64,000 bases of DNA from Hypomyces perniciosus (GCA_008477525.1 SPDT01000002.1:806001-870000); one strand, 5' to 3'. Counted from the stretch's first letter, positions 11,720-23,573 are shown. Notes: a model not told the origin generated them from the sequence alone. Translations and numbers: made by a program.

Positions 11720-12170
11720 TACCCCTAACAAGCGACTCGAAGCGAACTATCTGCCTTCCTCGTGCTAGCTTACCTGCCCAGGCTCCTTCACTCTCCTCTA
11801 CACCACCTATCGTCTTGGCCTCACCTGCCTTGCTTCCAGTTTCACCTTGAACTTATTCCTGTTTCCCGCTGATCTTCAAACTATCAGTGCCGGTTGCATT
11901 GCCAATAGCCTCTATAGCATCACCTATACTGGATTAATTCAACCACTTGCACCTTTTCCTATAGTACCTGTACTAGTTAGACTCTATATTATCATCGCCC
12001 AAAGCCCAAACGTACCAATAACATCGGTGGCATTGCCTACACTTACACCGACAGCTCCCTCAACATATCCCATAGTCTCAGCTATAGTTATTTGACCTTC
12101 ACTTGCGTTATGTTGCGAAACCCCTTTACTCTGCAAACTCTCATTGCCAACTGATTTGCCAACAGCCGCT
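11720..12170 (-). pseudogene. Degenerate CsbD-like stress-protein remnant
   Basis: Reading the minus strand gives two diverged copies of a Gly/Asn-rich unit: AVGKSVGNESLQSKG near 12,165-12,100 and AIGNATGTDSLKISGK near 11,915-11,860. They are separated by stops and by ETMGYVEGAVGVSVGNAT. The G-N-x-x-G-x-x-(S/N)-L-x-x-x-G pattern matches fungal CsbD-like proteins, which are small stress-induced proteins, often with two repeats. There is no intact open frame. TA-rich substitutions suggest RIP-type decay. The match is by pattern only, so confidence is modest. Confidence 0.4.
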
Positions 12171-12177
12171 TTAGCAG

Positions 12178-12260
12178 TACCGTCATGGTAATTGCTACAA
12201 ATGCGATTATTAGCCTATTCTTTTGCCTGTTGGCGTGACAGTATAACGGTTCGTCGCACC
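12178..12260 (+). repeat. Left copy of an 83-bp inverted repeat pair
   Basis: The copy begins TACCGTCATG and ends TTCGTCGCACC. It is about 90% identical, inverted, to 12,595-12,677. Each unit also has short internal inverted ends (ACCGTCAT near one end, ACGGT near the other). The outer boundaries carry TA, as in pogo-type elements. Confidence 0.75.
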
Positions 12261-12263
12261 TAA

Positions 12264-12369
12264 ACTGCTAGCTCTTACTATCCTATTACCTAGATATAGA
12301 TTTATATAACTAGCTTACTTAATAGACGCAAATAATCAAACAAACAACAAACAAACAAACAAACAAAAC
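12264..12369 (+). mobile_element. 5'-truncated LINE 3' tail
   Basis: The segment GTATAACTAG-like (here ATATAACTAGCTTACTTA) followed by GACGCAAATAATCAAAC and a (CAAA)n tail matches the 3' terminus of the large LINE at 39,405-39,482. The alignable part is roughly 75 bp plus the tail. It is a dead-on-arrival insertion of the same LINE family, and its tail directly abuts the PKS KR remnant at about 12,370. Confidence 0.7.
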
Positions 12370-13323
12370 AATTTCCACACCGGCGATACTGCTGACACGC
12401 CGGCTATCAACTGGATTTCACATCCCTGCGACGACAGCTCCTCCAGAAAGCCTCAAGATTCTGGGTCTGCTACAACAGATCGCGACAGGACTATCAGGTG
12501 GCGCGCGCCTTGTTCGACCAACCAAGTTGTGACAGCTCTGCCGAGGCCGCCGAGACCGCCAACGACAAGGTAGCCGCGATCAGTACGCAGGCGTGGTGTG
12601 ACGAACCGTCATACCGTCACGCCAACAGGCACAAGAATAGGCTAATAATCGCATTTGTAGCAATTATCATGACGGTACCAACTGTATATAAGCAAAATGT
12701 GCTCGGAACGTGATAGGTGGAGAGGGCATGTCTTCGACGAACTCCAGAGAGAGGGGGTTTTCCGGAATGCTGAGAACGATCTTTCCAATATGGCGCTCAG
12801 TTTTCATGAACCTGGACGTTTGATGTACCTGCCCAGCTTCCCATACTTTAGCAATAACACCAGGTGTGAGTGCCCCGGACCGAATCCAGTCGACGCAGCG
12901 CTGCAAGAGTCTTCATAGCGTCAGCAACTTGCTTTAAATCCATATATGCGATGGTGACGGGACAGAGGGTAAGCACTTACTCTGTAATTTGCTCGGGTCG
13001 GACTTGAGAAACTTGCCACAGGTCGAGGCCAACGAAGGTGCGGCTTGCCACGAAAGCCTCCATAGATAGTTTTGCACGTCGTCGGAAATCTCGTTTACCG
13101 ATTTCAATCATGGTACCAAACTCAGCTACGTATTTCCAAGAGGCGTAAAGAAGATCACCAGACAAGGAGTTGAGAACGACATCTACACCCCGCTGGTTCG
13201 TTGCACGCATGATGTCACCAAGGAATGATGAATTGCGGGAGTTGAAGATAGGTGACCGCGGAATATTGCAGTTCCCCATCAGATAGCTGATCTTTTCCTC
13301 GTTGTCGACCGTATAAAAGACCT
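12370..13323 (-). pseudogene. Ghost of a second HR-PKS: ER and start of KR
   Basis: Minus-strand ER sequence runs from about 13,323 (VFYTVDNEEKISYL, then [40 protein letters not shown]) through an intron near 12,916-12,982 to HIGKIVLSIPENP at about 12,750. After the 83-bp inverted-repeat unit (12,595-12,677) it resumes at 12,590 as a KR nucleotide-binding segment ([22 protein letters not shown]). An in-frame TGA follows, and the remnant ends at the LINE tail. KS, AT, DH, MT and ACP are absent. This is a different PKS from the intact one: its ER residues differ throughout. No expression as an enzyme is possible. Confidence 0.85.
12595..12677 (-). repeat. Right copy of the 83-bp inverted repeat, inside the PKS ghost
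   Basis: Inverted counterpart of 12,178-12,260. It interrupts the linker between the ER end (about 12,715) and KR start (about 12,590) of the PKS ghost, so it inserted after, or during, the decay of that gene. The outer boundary is TA at 12,676-12,677. Confidence 0.75.
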
Positions 13324-13414
13324 TTCAATATCATTGTCAGACTCATGATGCTTGCTGTAGTCCCTACTATTGATCAAAATGCCTCTATGTAAAAGAGGAG
13401 CCAAGTAAGTTATC

Positions 13415-14450
13415 TCATAAAATAATACATGACTTGTTCTTCCGCTTCAGAATTCTCTTGATGAATGCACTCTTCTGTCCTGAGATATTCTCGCTCTCGC
13501 TCTTGCTCTTAAGCTCTGGCCCAGGCTCCGGCTCCTTGCTCTGTAATTCCCTGAAGCAAGAATCAAGGGTTCCATTTTCCAAGGTTCCGTCTTCCATGGT
13601 GACGCTCTCAATGCTACTGCCACTGTAGCTACTGGTACTAGTGAACATAGGCAGCGTTTCAACAAAGTTCACCCAGCTATCTTCCTGAAGGATAGGTGCT
13701 GTAGCCCAGGGAGCCGCACCACTGTCCTCCAACATCTTCTCCAGACTTGGCAGTAGCGCGCTCACAGCCTCGGCGTGGAGTTTATTTAGGTTTGATGAGG
13801 AGAAATTCCTATGCTCGACGAACCAGCTTGGGTCTTCCAGTATGCATGATGCTTCGTAAAGCCGTAGCATATCAGCAGTTACTTTTGCTGAATCTTTAGC
13901 GGCTTCGTATGCCATTCGATGACCGATAGCCTGGACAAGCTTTCGAACGCGGGGTAGGATCAGAGAGTTAAACTTTTCGTGGCGGTTGCTGCCGACCTTG
14001 ATCGCAATAGATTTAGCAAGCTTGGCTGTCACCTTCCATATCCCAGTCTCGTATTGGGCCAAGAGGGATTTGGGATCTCTGGCCTTCGGGAGAGTATAAC
14101 GGCCGAGGAGGAGTTCTGACACTAGTCCTAAAGCCGGAATTATTAGCATCGCCATTGCTAGGGATCAGTATGAGAATATAGAGATTCTTACGGATGCAGA
14201 GAACCAAGCTATCGCCTTCAGCAATAGAGTTTCCTCGAGCAGCAGAGACTGGCTCAATCAGTTGGTTGTGTACATATAAACCCTGCCACCCACACCTATC
14301 GACCATTTCATTGCAGAGGGTTTGGCTGCTATAACTAGCAGTCTGTTTGAAGACAGCAGCTAGACCTGAGCGGATCTGAGGCTCTCGGGTCTGACGGAAG
14401 GCCTCACATGTCTCAGTTGATGAATTAAATAGTGACTTAAGTACTTCGCA
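13415..14450 (-). pseudogene. Acyl-CoA oxidase/dehydrogenase-like 3' part with C-terminal CaaX box
   Basis: The exon from about 14,450 to 14,192 and the exon 14,127-13,415 join across a 64-bp intron (GTAAGA...TTTAG, branch GCTAATAA). The first exon carries CNEMVDRCGWQGLYVHNQ and ARGNSIAEGDSLVL. This resembles the acyl-CoA oxidase C-terminal domain pattern (CGGxGY...AEGDNxVL). The second exon is helical, then a Ser/Glu-rich spacer, and ends KRILKRKNKSCIIL. That is a polybasic stretch plus a CaaX motif with terminal Leu, predicting geranylgeranylation and membrane attachment instead of the PTS1 peroxisomal signal usual in this family. No FAD-binding N-terminal two thirds is visible upstream: past 14,450 frames close and no start can be chosen. 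It is therefore a 5'-truncated remnant, or its 5' exons are too diverged to see. The family assignment is moderate. Confidence 0.6.
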
Positions 14451-14988
14451 CTTTCTAATTTAGAGTTACAAGAGATTAAAGAGGGGTCTAATTACCTTCT
14501 TCCCCTTGTGGGCGATGTACGAGACTTATATTAACGGGATAACAACAACCACCATCCGCGCTGACGGTATTTTATCCCCTTTAGAAACATCCAGAGAAAC
14601 ATAGGCAGTGGGTGTTAAATGCTTCTCCATTCTACCCCTAGTTTGCGTGTGCCCAGACATGAAAAATGGAGGAAGGGCTTGTTAGGACTAATGCTAGTTC
14701 AATAATCTGCATTTTAGCATCGCTCCAAGATCTAGGATTATAAGATTCCATGTTTGGACATGGAAATCGTGAATTATTGCCAAATACTACCAGATCTTAT
14801 TGCACAACAAATATACATCATCCATCATGGCATTCCTTCTCCGCCGCCGCGTACGCCCTAACAACCCCTCCCCAAACACCCTCCTTATAGTCTTCCTCCT
14901 CCAAGTCAGTAGTGTCGTATTGCAGGTCAAATGCATTCGTAGTCGTTCTGGATTTCCTTCATCGGGGCCTTGTGGAGTCGGATTCCTT
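14451..14988. other. Intergenic, no gene supported
   Basis: Contains the degraded region 5' of the acyl-CoA-oxidase-like remnant. A possible upstream intron (GTAATT...AATTAG) cannot be joined in a consistent frame. Nothing else is recognisable. Confidence 0.5.
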
Positions 14989-16303
14989 TCAGGCGCGCCT
15001 CTGCACTTCTCTGCAGGGGTCTGTTGAACTCTTCCCGGTCCACAAGAGGGACGCGGCTTCTTGCACCGCGCAACATAGCATCAACTTCCGGGTCGAGAAC
15101 CCGTTCAATTCCCAGAAGACATATCCCACGCGTCGGAGGGGCCAGTATTTTGCAGCGCCCAGTGAGAGATAGGGGACTTGTCAGGCACGCAAAAGGGGAT
15201 GACGCAAGGACAGAAAAGAATAGAAAACAAAAGGGAAGGAGCAGAGTAAGAAATAAACAGAAAAAAAAGCACATACGAAACGGGTCACCGGTAGTGTGTT
15301 GGTAATCGGTCAAATGGAAGAGTTCGTGGTAAAAAGTGCCATTGACGGGGACAAAGTTGAACAAACTCTAGCCGGAGCCAGCTGTCGGGTAGCCGTCGTA
15401 CGTGATGCTGGCGAGGGAAGCCGCTGAGTGCGATTGTCCCGAGACCGGGTTCCAGCCACTGTCACAAAAAATGATGAAACTGTCAAATGTCCCCGTTTGG
15501 ACGTTCGGAACACCATCGGTCTTCTCTTCTCTCGAATAAGGCGTGGTCGCGTAGAGGGTATCGTAACACAATCTCTGCATATATGTGCCGTGAAACACGT
15601 AGCCCTTGAAGATATTTAACCAGAAAGGTTGCGTGTCGTATTTGCCCATCTTTGTGTACCTCAACGACGGGAAGAGTTTACCGATCGTAAACAAGTTGTT
15701 CTCGCTGTTAGGGTTAGGTATTGTCTTGTCGTTCTTGTCTTTGGCGGGTTGGTCCCATCCAGCGTATTCGGCGACCTGATCGTTGCAGAAGAAATAAGGA
15801 AGTGAACTGGTTTTGGCACCCTGCAGGCCGTCTCCTTTGAGGAATTGGGAGACGGCTGACAGACGGTCTAGTCAATGAAGTCAACCAAGGTCCACATGTT
15901 AAAACAATGGGTAGACGGAAAAACACGCACTTCCAATCGTAGTGTACATTTATTGACCTGTCTGCATCTTCATTCGCCCAGGACCGGCAAAGTCGATACC
16001 CATTATATTCTTGAAGTGTATAGTATCTGGTAAGCCAGAGGCAGAGCCATATGCCGACACCGCAGCATTATGCAGCGCGATTGCGTCTTTAATCCAAGCG
16101 TCAATTGTGTTCTGTTGAGCGGCGGAACAAGCTCCTGGGTCTCCCTCGGCTACAAAGCTAAAAAGCTCAGTAGCCGTTATTGCTCGGTGGGCGAGGTGAT
16201 GGGTCATATTTGTAACATCATGGGCATCATCGTCTGTCGACAAGGCACGGCAGGCCTGAAGGAGGCTCGAGAGTGGCAGCAGAGCTATGAAAAAAGGATA
16301 CAT
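14989..16303 (-). pseudogene. Secreted M35-like (aspzincin) metalloprotease with internal stop
   Basis: The start ATG at 16,303 opens a signal peptide (MYPFFIALLPLSSLLQACRA). A conserved region follows, with CSAAQQNTIDAWIKDA. A 90-bp intron (complement 15,868-15,957) joins in phase to RLSAVSQFLKGDGLQGAKTS and a Trp/Tyr-rich domain. The zinc motif YHELFHL lies at 15,314-15,328, followed by TTGDP, which could supply the third ligand (Asp) of the M35/lysine-specific metalloendopeptidase clan. An in-frame TAG at 15,368-15,370 separates most of the protein from the zinc motif with no plausible intron there. Downstream of a donor at 15,276 the last exon is uncertain; one joining ends at 14,989. The stop before the catalytic motif means the gene is probably inactive, unless this is a sequence error. 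Confidence 0.65.
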
Positions 16304-17413
16304 CTTTAGGGGACAGAGATTTTTTTTTCCCTATTTACGACCACTCTGTATCTAGGTACAAAAGCCTCGTCTGGGCAACAGGTTGGTAGGAGCCATGGGT
16401 CTAGACCCTGTTCGCTACGTTTCGCTGGACAAAGGGGGACAGACATTGATCGTAAGCTGTTGCGAATCGGACAGAGAGAGTCGCGTCCAACGTATAAGGG
16501 AGTGGGCAGACCAAGGACGTGGGAATCAGCGTCTGACCACGAGACAGACGTAACCTCTTCTCTGGATCGGGCAAGCAGACATTGAAGCCAATCGACCGGG
16601 AACGGACACTTCTCGTGTTATACCCTACCAACGCCTACTACCATCTTTACGGCCACACCCCCCTTCCGCCCCTGGTTCTTTGGTGGCTTACAACTGCGGC
16701 AGGAGCGGAAGGCAAAGGACAAGAAACAAGAAAAGATGTAAAATCTCAAAACGGTCATGCTCCGTTCGTCGGCTGGCCTGTTAGCCGAGATCCGATGCGG
16801 CACGGTCCGGTCTTGCCCAAGGCGGCAAAGTCAGGCTATTCTGCCGGCCAAATCGGCACGGGCAGCGCCGGATCCTTTCCGTTGCCGATCGCCGATTCGT
16901 CAAGGTTCCTAATATGGACCCATTGTCCTGCATCTCGTCACAGGGAGCAGAAGCCACAGGGGCAAGGCTGCGGGGGAGAACCAACGCCTTTGAAGTACAT
17001 GGTGTGCTGTGCTCGCAAACATTCCAAAAGTTCCTTTCTCGCCCGCTGAAATAGCCCGCCAAGGGTCGCTGCATATTAGTTTCTCAGAGAGGTATTCATC
17101 CGATAATTAATCGGTGCCGAGATTGGGGTTGATAGGGATAGCCCATGGTAAAGAAATGCGGATATGAAGGATTCAAGGGATAGCACGATAGTACGGATAT
17201 GCTCGCCGCCTCGGCGTTGAACCGGGTTTGTCGCTCGACTTCGCGAGAGGAGAGGCGCTCCGATGCCTTGCATGTTATTATTCTTGTCCATCTCTGTATC
17301 TCCTATGTTGTCTGTCTTTCTTCGTTCATAACCCCCCCTCTCTGAGCCGAGTGTCTTGGCCACGTTTTTCATCACAGCTTTGTTTGGCTCTCTGCTACCT
17401 TCCAACACCCATC
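16304..17413. other. Intergenic between metalloprotease and chitinase remnants
   Basis: Contains a GC-richer block at about 16,780-16,900. It should hold the divergent promoters of the two flanking genes. I see no conserved coding signal; open frames here lack codon bias and domains. Confidence 0.55.
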
Positions 17414-20400
17414 ATGAGGCTTTACTTACTGGTGACTGCCAGCAGCTTCATGGCAGCTGCGAACAGCGCCGCCCAGGCGTTCCTTGCCAACAAGCCCTTT
17501 TCCACTGTTACTGCTCCTGTGTCCGTGACAACGCCAGTCCGTGCGGCCATTAAAGTTGCTGTTCTAGCTGGCAACTACACCTCCCGACTGAACGACACGA
17601 GTAGAAGGCGTTGTCCCTCGGCCTGTAACAGTGCAGGAGCCAATTCCAGTCACTGGTTTGCCTATCACAGCGTCGGTCGTCTCAACCTATGCAACGAGAC
17701 CATGCTCCTTGACTTCTCCTTGCTCAGCGAGCTCGACAACCCGGACTCGAGTAACAAAATTTCAGCGTGTACCGCAGACTTTGACTCCCTCAGTGGCACG
17801 GAGCCCAAGACCGCCACTACATGCCACCCAGACGGTGTAAACCGTACCTAAGTCACGTCTTCTTTGCAAATGGTTTCTTCCGGCACCTCTTCCGGCGCGG
17901 GCTTGACTCAGGTCTCCAATGCCCTGGCACAGTTGCAGAGGCTCTTCAAGCTATTTGAGCCGTGCTACAACGAGACGATCCACTATGCCTACGCTGCCAA
18001 GGCTGCAGTTGGCGTTTATGTTGGGTCGAACTTGGCCAGCCAAGACGTCATCGGTTCGGTTCTTGACCATCTCGTCACTACACTTGAGGGCGACGGGAGC
18101 GTCCCTGAAAATGTTGCCATCCAGCTCTGCGATAATCGTTCATCCAGATACTCACTGGCGGTGTTTATGAGCACCAAAGCCGACCTGTCAGCTGCTCAAC
18201 ATGCTGTCCAGACCTAGAAGAACGCCAGCTGTCTGGCTACCATGGAGAAATCAGGCCCAACTTGGCACAACATCACTTTTCTCGCTCCAAGCCTCGTTCA
18301 TACCCCCCAGAATGGTAGCGCGGCAGCTGGAAATGTGACGTCAGCCATAGCGACGCATGGCAGGAAGCTCTCTGTTCGTGACACCTGCAGGACTATCCAG
18401 GTCCACGCAGGAGACTCATGCAGTTCCCTGGCCACTGAGTGCGGCATCACGCCTGCGCAGTTTCCCGAGTATAACCCCAGTTCTGACGAGTGCTCCACGC
18501 TTGCCGTGGGCAAGTATGTCTGCTGTAGTGCGGTATCGCTCCCGGATAACTCGCCGAGGCCAGACAGCGCAGGGAACTGTTATTCCTACACGGTTGCGAG
18601 CGGCGATACCTGTTCTGCCATTGCGGCCGCTCACGATATCACTGCAGATGATATCAACGCCTGGAACAATGACACCTGGGGCTGGACGGGCTGCTCCAAC
18701 CTGTTCATCGGGGACCTCATCTGTCTCAGCACAGGCTATGCCCCGATGCCTGCGCCAATTGCCAACGCTGTCTGCGGACCACAGGTAAACAACACGCCCA
18801 CGGCGCCGCACGGGACCAACCTGAGCACGTTGAACGAATGCCCCCTGAACGCATGCTGCGACATTTGGGGCCACTGCGGCACGACGGACCAATTCTGCAC
18901 TATATCCAACTCCAGCACCGGGGGCAAACGGGTGCATCTCAAACTGCGGGACCAATATTGTCACGTCCATTTCGGTTTTGCTACTATCAACCCGGATTGG
19001 TCTATCAACACGAGCGCCATCGACCCCCAACTCTCCTTCCTGCAGGATCTTCAGGGGGTCAAGAAGATGCTATCCATTGGCGGCTGGGATTTCTCCACAG
19101 ACCCCAGCACCTGTATGACCTTCCGTGACGTGGTCGCCTCAGACTCGAGTCGGTCCGCGCTGGTCAGCAATATCGTCAGCTTTATCAAGGACAACAACTT
19201 AGACGGTGTTGATATAGATTGGGAATACCCTGACGAGCCTGACATTCCCGGAATTCCCGCGGGTACTGAGGCTGACGGCACGGGATTCTTCTTGCTGCTC
19301 GAGGAGCTGAATGAGAGCATTGCCTCCAACGATCCCGACAAAACAATCTCGATAACGGCCCCTGCATCTTTCTAGCACTTGCAACACTTCCCCATCATGG
19401 CGCTCAGTACCGTCGTGGATTACATTGTGTACATGACATATGATCTTCACGGGCAGTGGGATTACGGCAGGGCCTCCTCGGACCCGGGCTGTCCCGCTGG
19501 CAACTGTCTACGCTCGCATGTGAACATGACCGAAACCATTAACGCCCTGTCCATGATTACTAAAGCCGGTGTTCCTTCTAACATGGTTGCCGTGGGTGTC
19601 ACGAGTTATGCTCGCTCCTTTAGAATGACGACTGCCGGTTGCTGGACACAGATGTGTACATATGTTGGACCCGCTTCAGGCGCTCTTCCGGGGCCCTGCA
19701 CGGACACGAGCGGGTACCTCGCCAACTACGACCTCGGCTTGCTGATTTCGGAGAACCCCACGGCCGAGCAATACTGGGACCCGGACTCCTACTTTAACAT
19801 TCTGGTGTATAACGAGACGCAGTGGGCTGCCTATATAAACGACACGAACAAGCAGACTCGCAAGGCTGTCTACAACACCCTCAATTTCCTGGGCTCTTCC
19901 GACTGGGCGGTTGATCTGCAGCATGAATTTGGTCGCGATTCCACGCCGGGCTCATCAAGTGGTGGTGGCAATGTCTATATCAACCCTGACATCTGGAGTT
20001 CAGCAACAGCCGAAGTGACCGCACTACCAGGAGTAACTCTCATCTGGCCGCCAATGCCTCTGGCTAGTCCAACCACGATTACATTCCCGCCATGGACTAC
20101 CACCATCTTGTACTCGTCTTTAACAACGCTCACAAGTACCCTATCAGACGGTTCGACATCGACGTATCCGTGGTACCTCCACATTCCCATTCCTACGGTC
20201 ATCACCATTCCTCCAGGTGAGTGAGAAGGACCCACGCCTGCTTGTGAAACCTCGCCTTTACTGACGAGTGGCTTTGAACCATCAGTTACTACCACGGAGA
20301 TTCCTATCTGGGGCGTTTCTCTTGACGAAAGCTTGACTGAAGGAATCATTTACCTGACGAGTTCCGTGCAGCCGGAGCCTTTCCCTGTGACGTTTACCCC

Positions 20401-21176
20401 GTATGTGATGATGATGGTTTTACCCTATCGCTCCCGCGCCAAACACTGGGTCAGGCGTAACCATGTTCTGCGTTTCTAACTCTCCCTAGGGTTATCAATG
20501 GCACGACATCCATTATCAGCCCGACAGCCACCTAGACTAGCTCAGGACTGGTTGTCATCTGGGGGCAACAGACTGACGTTCTCCCCCCTGAGACGGAAAC
20601 GTTAGGACTGAGCACGACAATCATTGGCGGCTTCACCTTGCCGCCCATGACGAAGACTGTCACACCCAACCCCCATCCCACCGAGACGCATACGACCCCA
20701 GACCCGGAGCTGAACACCAAGTCGACCTCATGGCAGTCTGGGAGGAGTCCTGAACCTACCAGTCCGCCGGGCTGCGACGGATGTGGCAAACCTTGTATGT
20801 TGAGGCGTCCCCGGGCTCCCTGATTGATAAATGGGACTATCATACCCTAACCAAGATCTATCATGTAGACATCTTGTTCTGTGACCCCGACTGTCCGTTC
20901 TGCCCGCCAGATGCCTTTGGGAAGCCCGATGGCGACGGAAACGACGACGACAACAAATCTACCACGACTTCAAATGAACCCGATATCGCAACGGTGCTCG
21001 CTGCCAGTGATATTGCCGACGTGTTTCCAACGGCTGCTCCCGACAGTGGTGCGCTCTCTGTAGGTGGTCGATTTCTGTTCCCCTGGCCATGCATAACCTC
21101 ACCTCAGACGGGTACTGGCACTTCGTGGCTGGGTGGCTCGTGTTTTTCTTTTCTTGCCGGATATATCTCGTACTAA
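17414..21176 (+). pseudogene. Large LysM/hevein/GH18 chitinase (killer-toxin-subunit-like) with four in-frame stops
   Basis: The family is a secreted subgroup-C chitinase. A signal peptide starts at 17,414, followed by a Cys-rich N-terminal domain (CPSACNSAGANSSHWFAYHS). Then come two LysM modules (about 18,390-18,520 and 18,575-18,730) and a hevein-like chitin-binding domain (about 18,775-18,900, with CPLNACCDIWGHCGTTDQFC). The GH18 domain has the catalytic motif DGVDIDWEYP at 19,202-19,231 and MTYDLHGQWDYG downstream. A Ser/Thr/Pro-rich tail and a C-terminal CxxCGKP/CPFCPP motif are split by introns near 20,217-20,285, 20,401-20,489 and 20,793-20,860. One frame is kept from 17,414 to about 20,216 but carries TAA at 17,849, TAG at 18,215 and TAG at 19,373; a further TAG lies at 20,533. 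The stop at 19,373 replaces the Trp expected in the family's ASFW/YWY motif. This is recent inactivation by point mutation, not fragmentation. Confidence 0.85.
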
Positions 21177-23563
21177 CACGTTTATAGTCACTCATGTCCG
21201 AACAAATTTCCATATGGATCATAGATAGTTGGCCTTTAGGAGGAGTCTGCGAAGAGATTACCATATAGGTCCATAAGAAACATTGGATAGTTTGAAATGT
21301 TCGTTATTGCACTTAGATTCTACGTTGCCTTGAGTTTCTGCTTCATAGGTTGCATGGCTGCAATCTCGCATCTTATCGCATACGCCTTATCGTCTTCAGT
21401 GAGAGTAGGAGACGTGTCGAGATGGGAAGTACATAGAGAGACAAAGCAAAAAAACCGCGTCGAAAAGCGGGGAAGAAAGCATGTTGCATAATACCTACCT
21501 ATATCATTGCCCAAAGAGGATATTTCAGGTCAAAGCCTAGCCACGTATACATTTCTAAGACATACAGTACATTCTGTAAGATGTAAGAAGGTAGAGTACT
21601 TCGTATCCACAAGTACGAAGTAGAACGCAAGGAAGTCCTTTATGTGGTGCGGCTGGCCATTTATGGGGAAAGCTGACGGGGGAAGAACGCGATGTAACGC
21701 TACGAGTAGAGAACTAAAACACTACTACAATACAGTTCCCGGGAAATATCCTTTCCTAGTCGATTATATTGATGTTTTGCACGTACTTGGTAGAGTGCCA
21801 TGATTGGATATGCAGTCTGTCTCACCCCTCCTTGCCGTTCCCGTTCTACGCATCATTAGTAAGATGGCTAGAGAGAAAACAGGAATGTTGCAGTATTATT
21901 TATTACGTCAGGCACTCCGTACTGGGGGTCAGTTTGGCGGGCGGAGCCCCCCGTACAGTATTGTTCCAACCCCGCAACTAGTATGTATATGCCGATGACC
22001 ATAATTTGACCCAAGCTACGGAGTACAGCAGACTGATTGGATTGCACGGCAGAGAGCACCGTAATCCGTTGCCAGGCGTCCTTTGGGGCAAGCTACAGCG
22101 CTATAAAGTGGTCCATGATGTCCCCTAGCTTGTCCGAGTTTCCGTTATCTTTCTAGGAATAGCGAATACTGCCGCATGCAGAGCTCAAGATGGCATCTTT
22201 TCGGAAGAATAGTATAATAACTTATATTAGGGTCGCCTCAAATGCGGGGGTGATGGCCAAGGAAGGGCTCTAGTGAAATGCGGCAACGTGGTCCAGGCCA
22301 TTTCGTCCGACGAATGGATCTGTGTGGGCCGTCGATCCGGCCCCCAGCGCGGGAAGGGAGTGGTACCCGAAACACACTACGAGTAGTAGATACATACTTA
22401 ATCGAGAGTTCAGTTCAGTTTGATAAGTCAACCTATGCTGCAATATGATTCAGGGCAGCCTAAAATGACACAAGCGACGGCACTAGCATGGTTGCCTCTT
22501 GAGAGAGAGATCGGTGTAGGTCCTACCTAGATGTGATGTGATAGAACAGACAGCGCAGTCTGAGATAGTCGAAAAGTCCCCCCTTCTTAATTATCCTCTA
22601 ATTCAGCGGATTCTTGGGACATCGGCTGTTGGTAATCAGGCTTGGTGGGGCTAATGCGAGTCTTGCAGCCTGATGCATAATACCATAACAAATACTACCC
22701 TACCCTTCTGCAACTAATATACCAGTGAGGGTATTTGTAAAAAGATGCCATTCACTTCTGAAGTGGTGTGATATCGGTTATTCGTACAGAGTACATGTTT
22801 TCCCAGCTTCAACATGAGAGTCAATCTCAGTTGCCCGAGACCTGTCACTATTCAGGGCCATGTTTTACACATCTACTTAAAACTTTATACGGAGTACTCT
22901 TTTGTCCTAATCAAACTGCGTCAAAACCCAACCTTCAGCCCATAAAGCGGGGTTTGGGTCCAGACCTAGCTCTCACTTCACCTCCATACGAAGTACTATT
23001 ACCTCTTGTGTCTATATATAACCGAGATCTCCGCATATGATCTGTAACTTGCAGCTTAACCGACCCTGGCAGTATAAGAGGGAGGGAGGGAGGGGTAAGA
23101 TATTTTATGTATGTCCCCTTTGTCGCGGTATATTCGGTTAGAAATAACACCGTTGGCTTCTGCAGAGTGTGAAAGTGGCTTGAAGCTCTGTAACCGAACT
23201 CCACTTAATTGCAACCTGAATCGAAGTCCGCTCATAGTTATAGGTTCGAAGACAGCCCAAAAGCAAGGAATCTAGAAATCCCCGCTGCCAACTCAGAAAA
23301 TGGCGCAACTTTTGCATAGAGCTAGATTTTAAAAGTAAATGAAATCCGGGCATGTAACAAAGGATTCTTGGCTACGTAGTACTCAGTGAGGGGGAATATG
23401 TCAAACAGTTATGGTCACAGAGGTCATCGATCGGTATCACCGATGCGAAATAACAGAGATCACAGGAAAAGTCGAGAGTAGCTAGTGAGACCTTACTCTA
23501 CATGTAGGGAGGTTTTAATGCTGCAGAATAGGATAGATCTTGGACAAAGTGACTGATGGGAAA
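21177..23563. other. 2.4-kb gene-poor region
   Basis: No conserved coding frame is seen. At 21,914-21,962 there is an imperfect inverted repeat (CTCCGTACTGGGGG... / ...CCCCCCGTACAGTA), which may be a worn transposon end. Several copies of the short motif TACTCCGTA/TACGGAGTA occur (for example near 21,919 and 22,890). Confidence 0.5.
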
Positions 23564-23573
23564 TATATAAATA
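23564..23573 (+). promoter_or_regulatory. TATA box of the small four-exon gene
   Basis: TATATAAATA lies about 115 bp upstream of the ATG at 23,683, a typical fungal spacing. Confidence 0.5.
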
